A stretch of 64,000 nt of DNA, taken from NCBI GenBank assembly GCA_036873135.1, contig JAPTYO010000002.1:44259452-44323451 (forward strand), written 5' to 3'. Position numbers and translations under genes: made by a program. The stretch comes from Clarkia xantiana subsp. parviflora. Its lineage: Eukaryota; Streptophyta; Magnoliopsida; Myrtales; Onagraceae. The notes beneath the pieces are model-generated. The model did not search any database and was not told the DNA's origin. It saw only the letters and a program-made list of their open reading frames with translations. Of this stretch, positions 21,752 through 34,167 are shown one piece after another. How positions within the stretch are numbered: the first letter of the stretch is position 1; every line of letters begins with the position of its first letter.

Positions 21752-21973
21752 TTAAATAATATTTTTACGCTCTTCTAATAGCCAAGCCTTTCCTTCTTCT
21801 GAATCCATTGAACTAGCATCCATTGTCATAATTTCATTTTCTCACTTCTTTTGATCTTGTTCACGCCATGCTTCAATTCTTAATTTCTCCGCTTTTGGTT
21901 TAGCAGCAATCCTCATTTGTTCTCTTTGGTTCACTGAAGTTATTTGTTTTTCTTCAATTTACTTAGTATCCTT
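21752..21973 (-). pseudogene. PIF/Harbinger ORF1, C-terminal fragment
   Basis: On the minus strand a frame reads REQMRIAAKPKAEKLRIEA and, after one stop, ENEIMTMDASSMDSEEGKA. This resembles the C-terminal region of the Myb-like partner protein of plant Harbinger elements (the NAM-associated C-terminal family). Convergent placement next to the transposase supports this. The N-terminal Myb part is cut off by C-A3. Confidence 0.65.
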
Positions 21974-22565
21974 TGTAAGCATTTGGACAATGGGCTGCCG
22001 TAATTGGGAGCCCATTAATTATGGTCATGTACCTAAGAAATTTGGTAACGTCATATTAGGGATTTGGGGCTATTCCTAAAATCACAATTAACATGGGAGG
22101 CCCAAAATTGGGCCTCCCTAAAACACATGGCCAACCGACTTTAAGCAGGGGTAAAGTGGACTTTTGTCCACTTTACTCCTCTTATAAATAGGGAGACCTA
22201 TGAGGTTTTATTAAGGCTAATTCTCTCTTCCTAAGTGGTGAGATTAAAAGAAAACCCTCCTTCCTAAATACCTAGTTCGGCCGAACCACCTAAGGAGCAA
22301 GAAGGTGCCAAATTTAGTTAAGCAATTTACTCCGAAGATCTATCCCGCGAAGAATCGACTGAGGCTTTGCTGTGAGGCATAATTCGCGTACGGCTTCTAT
22401 AACAGGAACCTCTACAGGAAACCGTCCGGCGGATCGAGAACTCCCCTCAACGGTGTTGGGCTACAGGAAACAATATAGGCATGTGCATCTTATTTCACGG
22501 CGTATTAGTTACCTGACACGTATCTAGGGTCTTGTTTCCGTAGTATTAATCCCCTAAATCCTACA
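21974..22565 (+). repeat. C-A3 5' LTR (592 bp)
   Basis: It starts TGTAAGCATTTGG and ends CCTACA, and matches the C-A1 and C-A2 LTRs along its length. TATAAATA is at 22183-22190. The degenerate primer-binding site TTTTATCAGAGC is at 22567-22578. Confidence 0.85.
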
Positions 22566-23136
22566 GTTTTATCAGAGCCTTTGTTAGGAGTTTGTGTTTT
22601 TGATAAAATTGATGTTCTTTTCACATGGTGGCCGAAATTTTAAAACTTGGTTTTACAGTTTTTTAAATTTTTGATTCTTTGGGGTAAATCGTAGTGGTCT
22701 TGATTTTTCATGATGTTCATAGTAAAGCTTGATATTCATGATTTTCAAGGAAAACAAGACTTTTATCAAAATCAAACTTTGGATTCTTGATCTTTGCAAG
22801 ATTTGATCTTGAAATTTGACCACTAGCCCTAGTTTTTATGTTTCGGCCAAAACTCCTTTGGTGTTAAAGGTGAAATTTTTAATTTCTTAGTCCACAAGTA
22901 ACCTAAAGTGACCGAAAATTTTGATGAATTTTTGCTAATAGGTTTCGGGCGAATTCACTTGTGCCTATGGATTAGGTCAAAATTAGGGCTAGGTTCACAA
23001 GATAATTGTGCATAGTAACTATCAATATATCTAGCACGATATATGGGAACTAGATATTATTGATAATATAGTTGCCTAAAAGATTGAGAAAATATTTATA
23101 TTATTAATGAAAATATATCTCTAATGTTTAATATTG

Positions 23137-23142
<6 letters not shown>

Positions 23143-23191
<49 letters not shown>
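23143..23191. repeat. (AT)n microsatellite
   Basis: About 24 uninterrupted AT dinucleotides inside the C-A3 internal region, with further AT-rich runs to about 23290. Confidence 0.9.
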
Positions 23192-23194
<3 letters not shown>

Positions 23195-24135
23195 TTGCCA
23201 AATATATATATGTGTATATATTGTAGATTGATTATATAAATATAGAATCTTGACTATATATATATATATACTTGTGCCGATATATATAAATATATGTGTG
23301 TAAAAAATTGGAAATTATTTTATAATTAATTGTTACTTGGTGGCAAAGTTAAGTTTTTAGTGGACTTTAAAACCCTACTTGGCCCACAAGTATCAATTTC
23401 GGCCGAACCTAATGGGTAACTAGCCGGTCCAATTTAGCACAACCGGGTCGGGTCAACCAATCCGGGTGACCAAGGGAACCCGAACCGGACCGAACCGGGT
23501 CGGGTTCCATGGGTCCAAACCGGAGCGGGTCAAAAGTCGGGTTTTCTCAATCGGTTCGACCCATTCGGGTCAGGTCAGACCGGGGCAACTAATATGGGTC
23601 AAACCAACCCGGTTTGAGTGACAAACCGACCGAATTCCTATTTTAAAACCGATCCTGTCCGGCCGAACCATTTTTCAAACCGTACCGGACCGGTCTGACC
23701 GAAATAGATTAATTAAACCGGACCGAACGAACCGAATTAATTAAATAAAATATTATTGTCAATTTTTTAAATCCAGATGTTTTCGAACTTTAAATTACCT
23801 ACACAGTGCTTAAATGTTTAATATTTCATCGATTTAATTAAACCTGATGCCTAGTTTCGATTATGGGGATGGATCTCGGAAATGCATGATTTTGGGACTG
23901 AGTCATTTAGTGGGTTGTATTGAAATTTCTATTTAATTGATATTATTGCATGATTAGAACTATCTTCTTGATTATGTCAATCTAGCTGGATTATGCATGT
24001 TGTGGGCGGAGCCTAGGTTTTCAATTAATGAGTTGCACACTAGGATAGACATTCTGTGATGGTTGCAATTGCCTAGTATTCATGTCTAGAAGTACGCATG
24101 ATTAGTTTATAGCATGAATTTCAAGTCATCCCAAG

Positions 24136-24602
24136 TGTTTTAAAAACGGAAATCAGTCACCAAATATGCATGTTTAAATGGTGTGATCACACATGATGCG
24201 TATGCATGAATGTTGATGATGGATTGGCATATGATAATTTACTTAAGCAGTAGAATTATATATGCTAAGCATGAGTTCCTCGAAACATTATACGCATGAC
24301 GCGTATCCATGAGGTGTGGTTTGTTTCTTGGATTTGATATACGCACGATGATTTACTTGTTGAACCCAAATGTTTTAAAAACGGAAATCAGTCACCAAAT
24401 ATGCATGTTTAAATGGTGTGATCACGCATGATGCGTATGCATGAATGTTGATGATGGATTGGCATATGATAATTTACTTAAGCAGTAGAATTATATATGC
24501 TAAGCATGAGTTCCTCGAAACATTAGACGCATGACGCGTATGCATGAGGTGTGTTTTGTTTCTTGGATTTGATCTGCGCACGATGATTTACTTGTGTATT
24601 AG
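24136..24602 (+). repeat. 235-bp tandem duplication
   Basis: Two head-to-tail copies, 24136-24370 and 24371-24602, both starting TGTTTTAAAAACGGAAATCA. They differ at only a handful of positions, so the duplication is recent relative to the surrounding copia. Confidence 0.85.
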
Positions 24603-25317
24603 AATTGTGTGTGCAAACTTGATCTGTAGAACGATCATTTGGTTTTCGGAGTAACACGAGATGATCTAAGTTCTACAAATCGCCGTTACGAATTTAATTC
24701 GTAATAAAACCATATTTAGGGCCAGATGAAGAATCTGCGATAGCATATGACATTTCTCACTTCCTAATTAAACTCAGGTTATGCTATTGACGCGTGCTTC
24801 ATACTATGCGTGCCATGTACGACCACGGGGTTAGGCTCGGTTGTGCTAGATAGAATCCACGTGATTCGGATGGGCACAAACTTCTTCACCTTGAGCATGT
24901 GGCCGATCCCGGATGCTACATGAAGAGCATCTACAATGTTCGCTTCCCGGCGTACGAACGCAGTGCTGAACAAAAAGGCCAAGTGACCACGTATTTGGAA
25001 ACCGGTTGGGATTGACTAAGGGTATGAGCGACGGGGATGGTCAAGTACACCTTTAATTCTCCGAATCTTGTATTCACTAGGTGGCCACAAACCTGACATT
25101 AGTTGAAAGGTTGTGTATACTTGTACAAATGCCCTGTCTATGTGGAAACCGGGAAATTGGAGAATGACAGTTGACCTAGGATACAGCGCGACACTTTATT
25201 TTCACAGGTAGATTAGACACGGGGAATCAACGTTCCCTGGGCGCTACAACCCTCCTAACAGATGAGTAGCACGATGCCTGTCGTATCTGCCGGTCGCACG
25301 GCAAACCTCGTATGAAC

Positions 25318-26009
25318 TGATGGGTATATCTCTGATTCGGATTCGTTTTATATTATTCGGACTTCGTATACATGTCAAATTCACTAAATGGTTTCGAATT
25401 ATTCACCCGTGAGTACTTAAAGGTTCGGGGTACGCGTGTACGCGCCCCGGACTTGCGCCGCATCCGGATTGTCATTACAAACCGGACCGGGTCCGGATTG
25501 TAAAGCAATCCGTAGCTGGTCCGGATTGTGGGACAATCCGACCCTCCTGATTGTCCCGTCACCCCAAACCTCCCGGGATCAGTGCGATACCCCGGGAAGG
25601 TTCGGATTCCTCCTATTATTGACACGTAAACCCCTACGTAAACATTGCACGTTCAAACCCTCCTGATGTCAGCTTTACTCCCGTCTACACTCGGATCATA
25701 CTTTGCATTGAACCGACGTTGGACCGTTCAAAACCCGATTTGGTTCCAAGGTTCCCTATAAATAGGAGCCTTGATCATTCATTTCAGAAGGAATTTGACA
25801 GCGGAAGCTATGCTCTCTCTCTCTAATATACCAGACTTTAGCTTCGGAGAGGGTTCATCGCACTCCACCCCCCTACATGGTGTGCGACACTGCCCCTCTT
25901 GCAGGTATACGGAGACGCACGAGCCCGACACGTGCGAAGACCCGAGAGTGAGCGACCTGAGGCATTCTTCCAACGTTACTATTAGGATCCGACACTCCAC
26001 CTAGTAAAT
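25318..26009 (+). repeat. E4 5' LTR, left part
   Basis: The LTR starts TGATGGGTATATC directly after copia C-A3 sequence and is cut at 26009 by E5. It resumes at 35843 and ends at about 35850 (GATCCAAC) before the E4 primer-binding site. TATAAATA is at 25757-25764. A GGAGAGGG motif near 25856 is followed by a hairpin (TCGCAC and GTGCGA) and a CTCTTGCAGG motif, as in the LTRs of E3 and E7. TAAAT at 26005-26009 is the target duplication of E5. Confidence 0.8.
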
Positions 26010-27642
26010 TGTCAGACCTAAATCTAACCTATGGCGAATTACGTTTTGAAAACGTAGATTTTGAAAAGAGACGCCACTAGTTAATTAAAGCTTAACTAGA
26101 AACCTAATTTCATCTAAGCTAATAATGAATTAAACACATATGTATACAATCGGTCAACGATCAGAAATTCGAGTTCGGGGGTTCTATTACGAATTAAAAC
26201 AATATTATTTTTTTAAATACACCCTTTCGGTACTCAGTTCACTTAATTTTCCAATCTTATTTTTCTATATATGTTATATCCGATTAATAAAGCGATGCCA
26301 AGATTTATTTAAATTTTATCCTATGCAAAAATTGTTATCAAATATCAACCCAAATCTAAAAAAACTAATTCTAATCTATAATTCATAATTAAGACGAAAC
26401 CTAAAATATTAAAATTACCAAGCATACTTACATAACTCGATATATATTCAACGTACATATAACTCGACCCATTAAACATGATACCTAATTAAATTTAATC
26501 AACTACAATTAAACTACTAATTAAATCTAACCAAATACATTTAAACTATTCAATTAAATTTAATATAATAAATATAATAACAGAAACATAATAAATAACT
26601 AAATGAATAAAGAAAATAGTAAAAAAAAATATTAAACTAAAAAAATAAAAAAAGAAAGGAAAATGGAAAAGCAAAGGACGACACCTCCAACAGTAGCAGA
26701 AACATCGGCGGAGCTCGGGTAGACGGCGTGGCTGGCGAAGTGGATGGCGGAAGGGGGTTGATTGGCGCGGAACATGGAGGGCAGTCAGGCGAGATGAAGA
26801 TGGCTTGGTGATGGTAACGTGAAAGGAAACTCCGGTATATCACGGCAACGGAGCTCTAGTCGGAGCTGAGAGCGAGGACGGAGCGCGGTGGGAGGGCCGT
26901 CGACTGGCGGACGGTGAGGTCGGACGAGCAGGTGGGCGGAGGTGGAGCTGGGGGGGACGGCTGCAATCACGGGCGGAGGATGAAAGAAAACGAGAGGGAG
27001 AGAGAGAAGAGAGAGAGAGAGAGAAAGAAATAGGGAGAGGAGAGAGAGAGGGGCCAGGCGATGGGCCAGGGCCACGGAGGGCCGGAGCTGGCGTGGCAGG
27101 ACGGCCTCCGGTGGGCCACCGGCGAGAAAGGGGCTGCAGAAAAAAAAGAAAATAATAATAATAATAATAATGATAATATTAATATTAATAATAATAATAA
27201 TAATTCTGGCACTATATGACAAAAATCGCACGGATCCCGAGAAAAAATAATTTATTGTTGCTGTTGTGTCTTGCTGTGTGTTTACAGTGTAGAACTGGAC
27301 CTCTATTTATAGTAGAACTCACCTACATTACAGATAAGATCTGCTAAATCTTAAATAATTAAGTAACTGACAGATAAATTCCTACGAATAAATATCTACA
27401 AATAATTATCCCTAAATAATTGGAGATAAATACCTATAGATAATTATCTTACAGATAATAACTATTACATATATATATTATTTAATATATTTCGAATATA
27501 TCCGAGATATCTCAAAAAATATATATTTATTTATTTACGCTAATATGCACATGAGCATTTTCGAACACTTCGTAACGTGACATCTTAAAATGACACGTCA
27601 CATGTAATGACGTTACGTCCGGGTCAAAATCGAATGTTTACA
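26010..27642 (-). repeat. E5 3' LTR (1633 bp)
   Basis: On the plus strand it runs from TGTCAGACCT to GTTTACA. It is related end to end to 34168-35837 and to 52032-53763, and at its end (TGTCAGACC side) to E1's LTR. A TATA box (TATTTATA on plus) is at 27304-27311. It holds short GA-rich and AAT-rich microsatellites near 26997-27055 and 27150-27200; these create long but meaningless Ser/Leu-rich frames. Confidence 0.88.
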
Positions 27643-27657
27643 GTTTTCCCCTCTTTG
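27643..27657 (-). promoter_or_regulatory. E5 polypurine tract
   Basis: On the minus strand CAAAGAGGGGAAAAC sits directly before the LTR start TGTAAACA. It matches the tract of E1 at 14029-14042. Confidence 0.8.
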
Positions 27658-27779
27658 GACATGCCACCATAGAACTTGTTTGATGGAGGCTTGTCCAAAG
27701 AAAAGGAACCATCAATTTTGCCTTCTTCTGTTTGAAGTCTTCAAGGTGGCTCATATGCTTATTTTGACCGGTGCGGAAA

Positions 27780-28430
27780 CGATAAAAACCTTTGTCGGCG
27801 CTGCCCCTGCTGGCGGTGCCTCCGTTGGTAATGTAGAAAGTAAAGCCTTTGTCAGCGATGCCCCTGTTGGCGGTGCCTCCATTGGTTGTGCAGAAAGTAA
27901 AGCGTCCAGTGGCGTGCAGAAAAGTAAAGCCTCGGTCGGCGGTGCCCCTGTTGGCTGTGCCTCTGTTGGCGGTGCAGAAATAAAAGCCTCCAGTGGCGTG
28001 CGGAAAAGTAAAGCCTCGGTCGGCGGGGCCCTGTTGGAGGTGCCTCCGTTGGCTATGCAGAAATTAAAGCCTCCAGTGGCGTGCGGGAAAGTAAAGCCTC
28101 GGTCGGCGGTGCCCCTGTTGGCGGTGCCTCCGTTGACGGTGCAGAATGTAAAGCCTCCAGTGGCGTGCGGTAAATTAAAGCCTCGGTCGGCGGTGCCCCT
28201 GTTGGTGGTGCCCCCGTTGGAGGTGCAGAAAGTAAAGCCTCCAGTGGCGTGCGGAAAAGTAAAGTCTCGGTCGGTGGTGCCCCTGTTGGCGGTGCCTCCG
28301 TTGGTCGTGCAGAAAGTAAAACCTCCAGTGGCGTGCGGAAAAGTAAAGCCTTGGTCGGCGGTGCCCCTGTTGGCGGTGCAGAAAGTAAAGCCTCCAGTGG
28401 CGTGCACAAAAGTAAAGCCTCGGTTGGCGG
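27780..28430 (-). repeat. E5 tandem array A (about 84-bp unit)
   Basis: About seven degenerate copies of a unit that contains GCCTCCAGTGGCGTGCGGAA and GGTGCCCCTGTTGGCGGTGC. The unit length is near a multiple of three, so at least three frames stay open for 200-330 codons (for example 27680-28519 plus and 28053-29033 minus). I regard these as by-products of the repeat. Confidence 0.8.
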
Positions 28431-28940
28431 TGCCTCTAGTGGCGAGCGACGAGGAAAAGCCTCTAGTGGCGTCCGTCGGAGAAGAGCCTCTATGGCATAT
28501 GTCGGAGAAGAGCCTCTAGTGGCGTTCTTTGGAGAAGAGCCTCTAGTGGCGTATGTCAGAGAAATGCCTCTAGCGGCGTCCGTTGGAGAAGAGCCTCTAG
28601 TGGCGTTAGTCGGAGAAATACCTTTAGTGGCGTCCATTGGAGAAGATCCTCTAATGGCGTATGTCGGAAAAATGCCTCTAGTGGCGTCTGTCGAATAAGA
28701 GCTTCTAGTGGCGTATGTTGGAGAAATGCCTCTAGTGGAGTCCGATTGAAGAAGAGCCTCTAGTGGCGTCAGTCGGAAAAGAGCCTCTAGTGGCGTCCGT
28801 TGGAGAAGAGCCTCTAGTGGCGTGTTTCGGAGAAATGCCCCTAGCGGCGACCGTCGGTTAAGAGCCTCTAGTGGCGTCCGTCTGAGAAGGGCCTCTAGTG
28901 GTTTCCGTCGGGGAAGAGCTTCTAGTGGCTTGACGGCTTG
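28430..28940 (-). repeat. E5 tandem array B (27-bp unit)
   Basis: About 18 copies of a 27-base unit (plus strand GAGCCTCTAGTGGCGTCCGT and variants), the same unit as in E1 at 13128-13400 in the opposite orientation. It would read VASVGEEPL repeats on the plus strand, that is, antisense to E5. Confidence 0.85.
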
Positions 28941-29289
28941 AATGTCTGTCCCTAATTTTTGCCTAAGCTGCCGCAACAACTTAGCGGAATTTTTTATTTT
29001 TTTTATATCTCTCATATTCTCTCCTTTTGCCACGGTCGACTTTGAGATATTTTAGACTGTGCCCCTTAGTTTCACTAATTTTGCATGGATTTCCCCTTGG
29101 GGTTTTCATTCCATCGGGATATCATTTTCTCTCCTTTTACCATGATTGCGATCATGCCCCTCATTTCCTAATTTTTCCTAGGCCGCCCTTTTGGGTTTTC
29201 AACCTAGCGGAAGCACTTTTTATTTGGTAGCCGATTAAACGGTGGTTGTGTCCCATACTTTATTTCTCCTTTTGACGCGGGGGTATTTG

Positions 29290-30010
29290 TTGACATTTGG
29301 AGGGTGGTTGTGACCCTTTCCTTACCGTCTTCAATGTCGCGGGAGTTCTTTTGATTTGTAGCCAGTTGTAGGGTGGCTGTGGCACTTTCATTTGTTTCCT
29401 GTCGTCGATATTCCGGGAGCGCTCTTTTGATTTGTAGCCGTTTTAAGGGTGGTTGTACCCTTTTTAAATGATTTCTCGGCCGCACAAGATTCACTGGAAT
29501 ACTCCTTATATGTAGCCGTTTTGAGGGTGGCTGTGGCCCTTTCAACAATCTCCCTTACTCTCAGGATTCGGGGAACACTCTTTGTATGTAGCCATTTTAA
29601 GGGTGGCTGTGGCCCTTTCACTCATTTCCTGCTTCACTGTTGCGAGAGTTCTCTATGTCTGTAGCCATTTGAAGGGTGGCTGTGGCCCTTTCTTTTGTAG
29701 TCGTTTAAGGGACGACTGTGACCCTTTTTATTCTCCCGCCCTCACAGGGTTTGCGGGGTCACTCTTTTTGTGTATCCATTTTAAGGGTGGCTGTGGCCCT
29801 TTCACTTATTTCCCGTTTTTGATGTTGCGGGGGCGCCCCTTTATCTGCAGTCATTTGAAGGGTGGTTGTGGCCCTTTTCTTTGTAGTCGTTTTAGGGACG
29901 ACTGAGACCCTTTTTATTTGTAGTTGATTTAGGGACACTTGTGACCCTTTATTTCTTCACTGCTCTCACAAAATTTGCGTGAGCACTCTCTTTATTTTTA
30001 TCGGTAAACA
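29290..30010 (-). repeat. E5 tandem array C (about 90-bp unit)
   Basis: A unit with GTAGCC, then TTTGAAGGGTGGCTGTGGCC and a pyrimidine-rich spacer is repeated about eight times. It is the inverse counterpart of the E1 array at 12240-12900. Confidence 0.8.
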
Positions 30011-31710
30011 ATTAAAGGCGGCTGTGACCCTAAAGAAACCTGAGTTTTTTTTTTACTTTTTTTCTTTTCTGCTTTTTTTTTTAAGGAAAATTTACCGAAA
30101 ATAATCAACAAGAATTATTTACATGCCCCTAGTGGCAGATTGACAATGTCTAATCCAAAACATCTTCTAGAGAAGGACTCAGTTGATTGAGTCAAAATAT
30201 GTCGGTCGTGTCAACCCCCTGGATGGACCCTAAGACCAATGGATTACATAGACAATGATTTCTTCTCTCGACTTCTCAAGTGCCCCGACTATTGCTCAAC
30301 TTCGTCCGAGGATGCCCCATGGCTAGCACCTATCGGGTGAGGCTCGTCGCATGCAGGATGAATGGCCTGGTTAATGAACACACATGGATGGTGTTGAGTT
30401 TGGCACAGTAGTCCACAAATGATAAATTTGGGCATAGATATCGCCCAAGGCATCTGTGATAAATTCGATAGCTGGCACAAGAACGGTCGGCAAGCAATGG
30501 GCTGTGCACAAGGTGTGCTCTTCAGGGGCTTTGATTTGGGTGATTATCCAAGCTACATAACGAGTAACGAAAAACTCAAATTTCGAGGATAAAAATGATC
30601 ACAACTTCTCTTACCCGGGTGTTGATTTTTTTAGTGGGCAATGTGCTCACTATGCGACTGGACCTGCTGCATGTCCTGATTTTCCTTCTCCATCTCGGAA
30701 ACATAACTTATATATGTACACTTGCCGAAAAGTAAATTCCCCTGGACTTCTAACAGAACGCACCAACGATAACGCTTTCTTTGCTTGACATCTCAAATGC
30801 TCATTGATCGACGCATTGAATCTTCTCTGGACTCTCGATGATCTCTTGATATTTTCCATCTTCGGACCTGTCTGATCTCAATGGGAGATGCCCCTTGGTT
30901 ACCACTGACCTGTTTAGACCTCACCGTAAAACGAATGTACGGCTTGGTTCGAGGACGCGTATGAATTCCACACATGATAGGTGGAATTTTGTCATGGAGA
31001 CTATTCAAAACGCTCACGTTTCACATGGTTGCGTCCTCGGTTGAAGTGGTCGTCCGACCTGCAAAGAGAGTAGGGACACTCAAATTTCAATGAAAAAATC
31101 AAGTACAATTTATTTCACATGAGCGTTGGATATCATGAGTGCGCAATTTGTTCTTCGTGCAACTAGATGGTTGTACGTTCCTTTTATACGTTGCCCCATT
31201 TGGCCGACAGAACTTATATGTAAATGATACATACCAAGGGTACCTGAAAGAGTGAATGAAAAATCAGTGTGGGGAATATGAGAAATCATGCATGATTTTT
31301 TTGAAAAATCTAATGTCATTCATTTCATAATTTTGATTACATTTCAGAATGAATCAAAATTTGTGGTGTTTTGTACCTTCATGGAGTTTACCGAGTTTAC
31401 TGACTGCAATATTTGGCTAGAACACAGGACATATTTTCACAACGAAGTTTTTTCAAAAGGTTTTTCTCGTCCTTTATTTAAACTCGAATAGTCGCACTCA
31501 ACTGCACAGTTAAACTATTTTCTCAAAAATAATTTTTTTAAAAAAAAATCTATCTCATGCGAAGGGTGAGAAGATCTTGCCCAAAACGTGCAATAGACAT
31601 TGGATAAAACGAATGACACGAGTTTTTTTTAAATGCTCACGCATGCTCGAAAGTTAAAGTTCTACTGTTAAAAAACTTACAACTTATAACATATTACCTG
31701 AATGACTCAT
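30011..31710 (-). other. E5 conserved non-coding block
   Basis: The part 30150-31060 is homologous to the inverse of 11796-12230 in E1. No frame is conserved between the two. The rest, to 31710, is AT-rich leader-like sequence with no supported gene. Confidence 0.65.
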
Positions 31711-32396
31711 AGGGTGGTAATTGCTGACACGACACGACGACACGATTTGACACGGACCTGCTTTTTTCGTGTCATGATCTACACGAAAATTTGACCGTGT
31801 CTGATAGATCTGTGACACGACTAGACACGTTTTTCGGCAAATCCGTGTAGATCTGATCTGCAGGTCCATGATAGACACGCATCGACACGACTTATTTGAA
31901 ACTTAATATTTATATAAAGACCAATAATTTTGCCAAAAAAATATATATAATTGAAAAAAAAAAAGAACTTATAATATGATTTCATGTGCTAGCTTCAAGA
32001 TAACTTGAAATTTAGATATCCGCTTATTTTGTTTGTAATGTTCGACTTTTTTACATTTAAGTAATTTTTCTTTATGAACTTATTATTTGTATAATGAGAA
32101 GATCCAATTATTTGTCAAAATATGATGGTGTTTGATTTAAGATGATTTTGTAACATTTGTAAAAGTTTCGGGCTAAAAAGTGTAATTTTTTTTGGTGTAA
32201 AAACAAAATTCCGTGTCTTGTTTAAGTTTTACGTGTGACATGATATCTGCCAACTCCCGGTGTCACGAGATCTGCCTGTGTCGTATTTAAAGTGATCTGT
32301 TTAGACACGAGAGATCTGTTGACACATGTGTCACTAGCGACACGACACGAATCGACACGACACGACACGACACGACACGACCTGTTTTCCACCCCT
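31711..32396. mobile_element. hAT-like non-autonomous element, GACAC-rich
   Basis: The ends AGGGTGG(T)AA... and ...TTTTCCACCCCT are inverse to each other and both lead into arrays of GACAC/GTGTC (for example ACACGACACGACACGACACG near 32345). This terminal form resembles plant hAT-type miniature elements. I see no convincing 8-bp target duplication and no transposase, so the class is tentative. Confidence 0.5.
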
Positions 32397-34146
32397 ATAT
32401 GAAATGCATGTTCGGAAGTTAAAATTCTATTATAAGAAATTCACAACTCACAACAGTTTATTTGAATAATGCATATGGAATGCATATTTTGAAATGCAAA
32501 TTTCAGGTGAAAAAAAAAATAATAATGCAAATGTGGTTCATGCGTAGCTAAAAAACTTACAATTTACCTGAAATATTTTTTTTTATATAAAATATTGAAT
32601 ACACACTTAAAAAAATCTGGTAAAAGGGTTTTTTGTTTTAATGATGCATATGCGATTCATGCTTGAATCTAAAAGCTCTAAGAGCCAAAAAGGAATTACA
32701 ATTTTTCCTAAAAAAATTATGCATATTGAATGCACTAACAGAATTTACAACTTACGTGAAATGTTTTTTTTCAAAAAATAATGCGTATGAAACAAATGCT
32801 TGAAATAAAACATTCTGGTATGAGGTTTTGAGAACAATGCATATGAAATGCATGTTTGAAATTAAAAGTTCTACAACTAAGATTGTGTACAATCTATCAA
32901 GAAATTATTTTTTTCAAAAACAATACATATGAGATGCACATGAGATGCATACTTGAAATGAAAGTTCTAAAGTTAAGAAAATTTACAAGTTACCTGATTT
33001 TTTTTGTTTTTTTAAAGGAAAGAGAAAAATCAATGCATCCTAGTTATTCCAAATTAAAATTCAGATGAGTTTTTTTTTTTAAAGAATGCACATGAGATGC
33101 ACAAAAAATAAATAATAATAAGATGCAATCTTAAAAAAAGTTTTAAAACTAAAAAATTAATATTTACCTGAAAGGTTTTTTCCGAAAATAATGCATATGG
33201 GATGCATGTATTTAATTAAAAATTTCAGGTAAGAGGTTTTTTCAACATAAGATCCCTAAAACTAAGAGAGCCTAATTTTTTTGTTTATAATTGATGCATA
33301 CTGGATGCATTATTAAAAATAAGACAATTTAGATAAAAGGTTTTTTTTTTAAATGATGCATACAGAATGCATGTTCGAAATTAGAAGCTCTAATAGCTAA
33401 AGAGCAATCACAATTTTTCTTAAAATGTTTTTTTTTTAAGTAATGCATACGTAACGCACTAACCAAATTACAACTTACCTGAAGAGTTTTTTTAAATGAA
33501 GCGTATGAAACACAAGTTTAAAATAAAAAAATTCATGTAAGATGTTTATTTTTTTTTTTTAAACCGTGCATAAGGAACGTACGTTTGAAAATGGAAGTTC
33601 TACCTAAGAGACGTGCTGTAAAGATGAATTTTTTTTGTTGATTTTTTTTTAAAACGCAATTGGATGCATGCTTAGAAATAAAATTACAAAGTTAGAAAAA
33701 CATAAAGTTTAACTGATAAATTTTACAACAAAAACATGGATAAAACACGACATGTTAGGGGGGTAAAAACGTGTGGCTTTGCTATGCAAACTAGGTTCCA
33801 CTGATAGGCTCCCGACAATGTGGTTTCCTCCCCCCCATCATAGGGATCACAAGACCTTCACAAGCGAGTGGAGTTTTTCTGAATTGTACAAGCGGCCCAG
33901 CCGCTTCGGTCGTACCCTTACTAACTCTCCGGGGTTCCTAGTTGCCCTGGGTTTTAGGCATTTTGGATATTATACTAAAGTGGTATGTGCGAATTCAAAC
34001 ATAGCTACAAAAAGAAAACTTTAGTTTAAATTCTAAATCTTCGTACATGTCGAAAGTAAAAAAAACAAAGTTAGGATATTCAAGAGAAAAATAACAACTA
34101 AAAACATGGCAATAAGGGAACGTAATGAGCCCGAACCCTCTAAGTG
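32397..34146 (-). repeat. E5 AT-rich degenerate repeats and leader
   Basis: From 32397 to about 33730 a motif of about 100-130 bases recurs: ATGCATATGAAATGCATG, then TTGAAATTAAAAGTTCTA, then TTTACCTGAA and a T-run. From 33740 to 34146 the sequence is not repetitive. No gene is supported. The same stretch exists a second time at 39285-39911 plus 50899-52010. Confidence 0.75.
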
Positions 34147-34164
34147 TCCCCAGCAGAGTCGTCA
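34147..34164 (-). promoter_or_regulatory. E5 primer-binding site
   Basis: On the minus strand TGACGACTCTGCTGGGGA follows the 5' LTR end by three bases. It differs by one base from the E1 site at 3630-3647. Confidence 0.75.
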
Positions 34165-34167
34165 AAT

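Larger units (their letters stand above)
20147..21973 (+). mobile_element. PIF/Harbinger transposon relic
   Basis: The left end GAGCATCCACAATGGT at 20147 is a typical plant PIF/Harbinger terminus and is preceded by the three bases TAA, the expected target site. Inside are a deleted transposase on the plus strand and, in convergent orientation, the end of the second Harbinger protein (ORF1). The right part is lost because copia C-A3 inserted at 21974. Confidence 0.8.
22566..24734 (+). other. C-A3 non-coding internal region
   Basis: No supported gene. It contains an (AT)n run at 23143-23191, a GC-rich stretch at about 23430-23720 made of variants of ACCGGGTCGGGTC and ACCGGACCGAACC, and a tandem duplication at 24136-24602. 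Confidence 0.6.
21974..25317 (+). mobile_element. C-A3: copia of family C-A without gag or pol
   Basis: The 5' LTR (21974-22565) and a degenerate primer-binding site are followed by about 2.7 kb with no coding frame and then by the family's 3' untranslated region (24735-25317, homologous to about 1845-2465). The 3' LTR is missing here because E4 begins at 25318; it would be expected on the far side of E4. The absence of gag and pol makes it a non-autonomous copy. Confidence 0.8.

Noticed and set aside
27680..29033. Overlapping frames of 218-326 codons on both strands
   Set aside because: They follow tandem repeats whose unit is a multiple of three, show no known domain and do not remain in E1.
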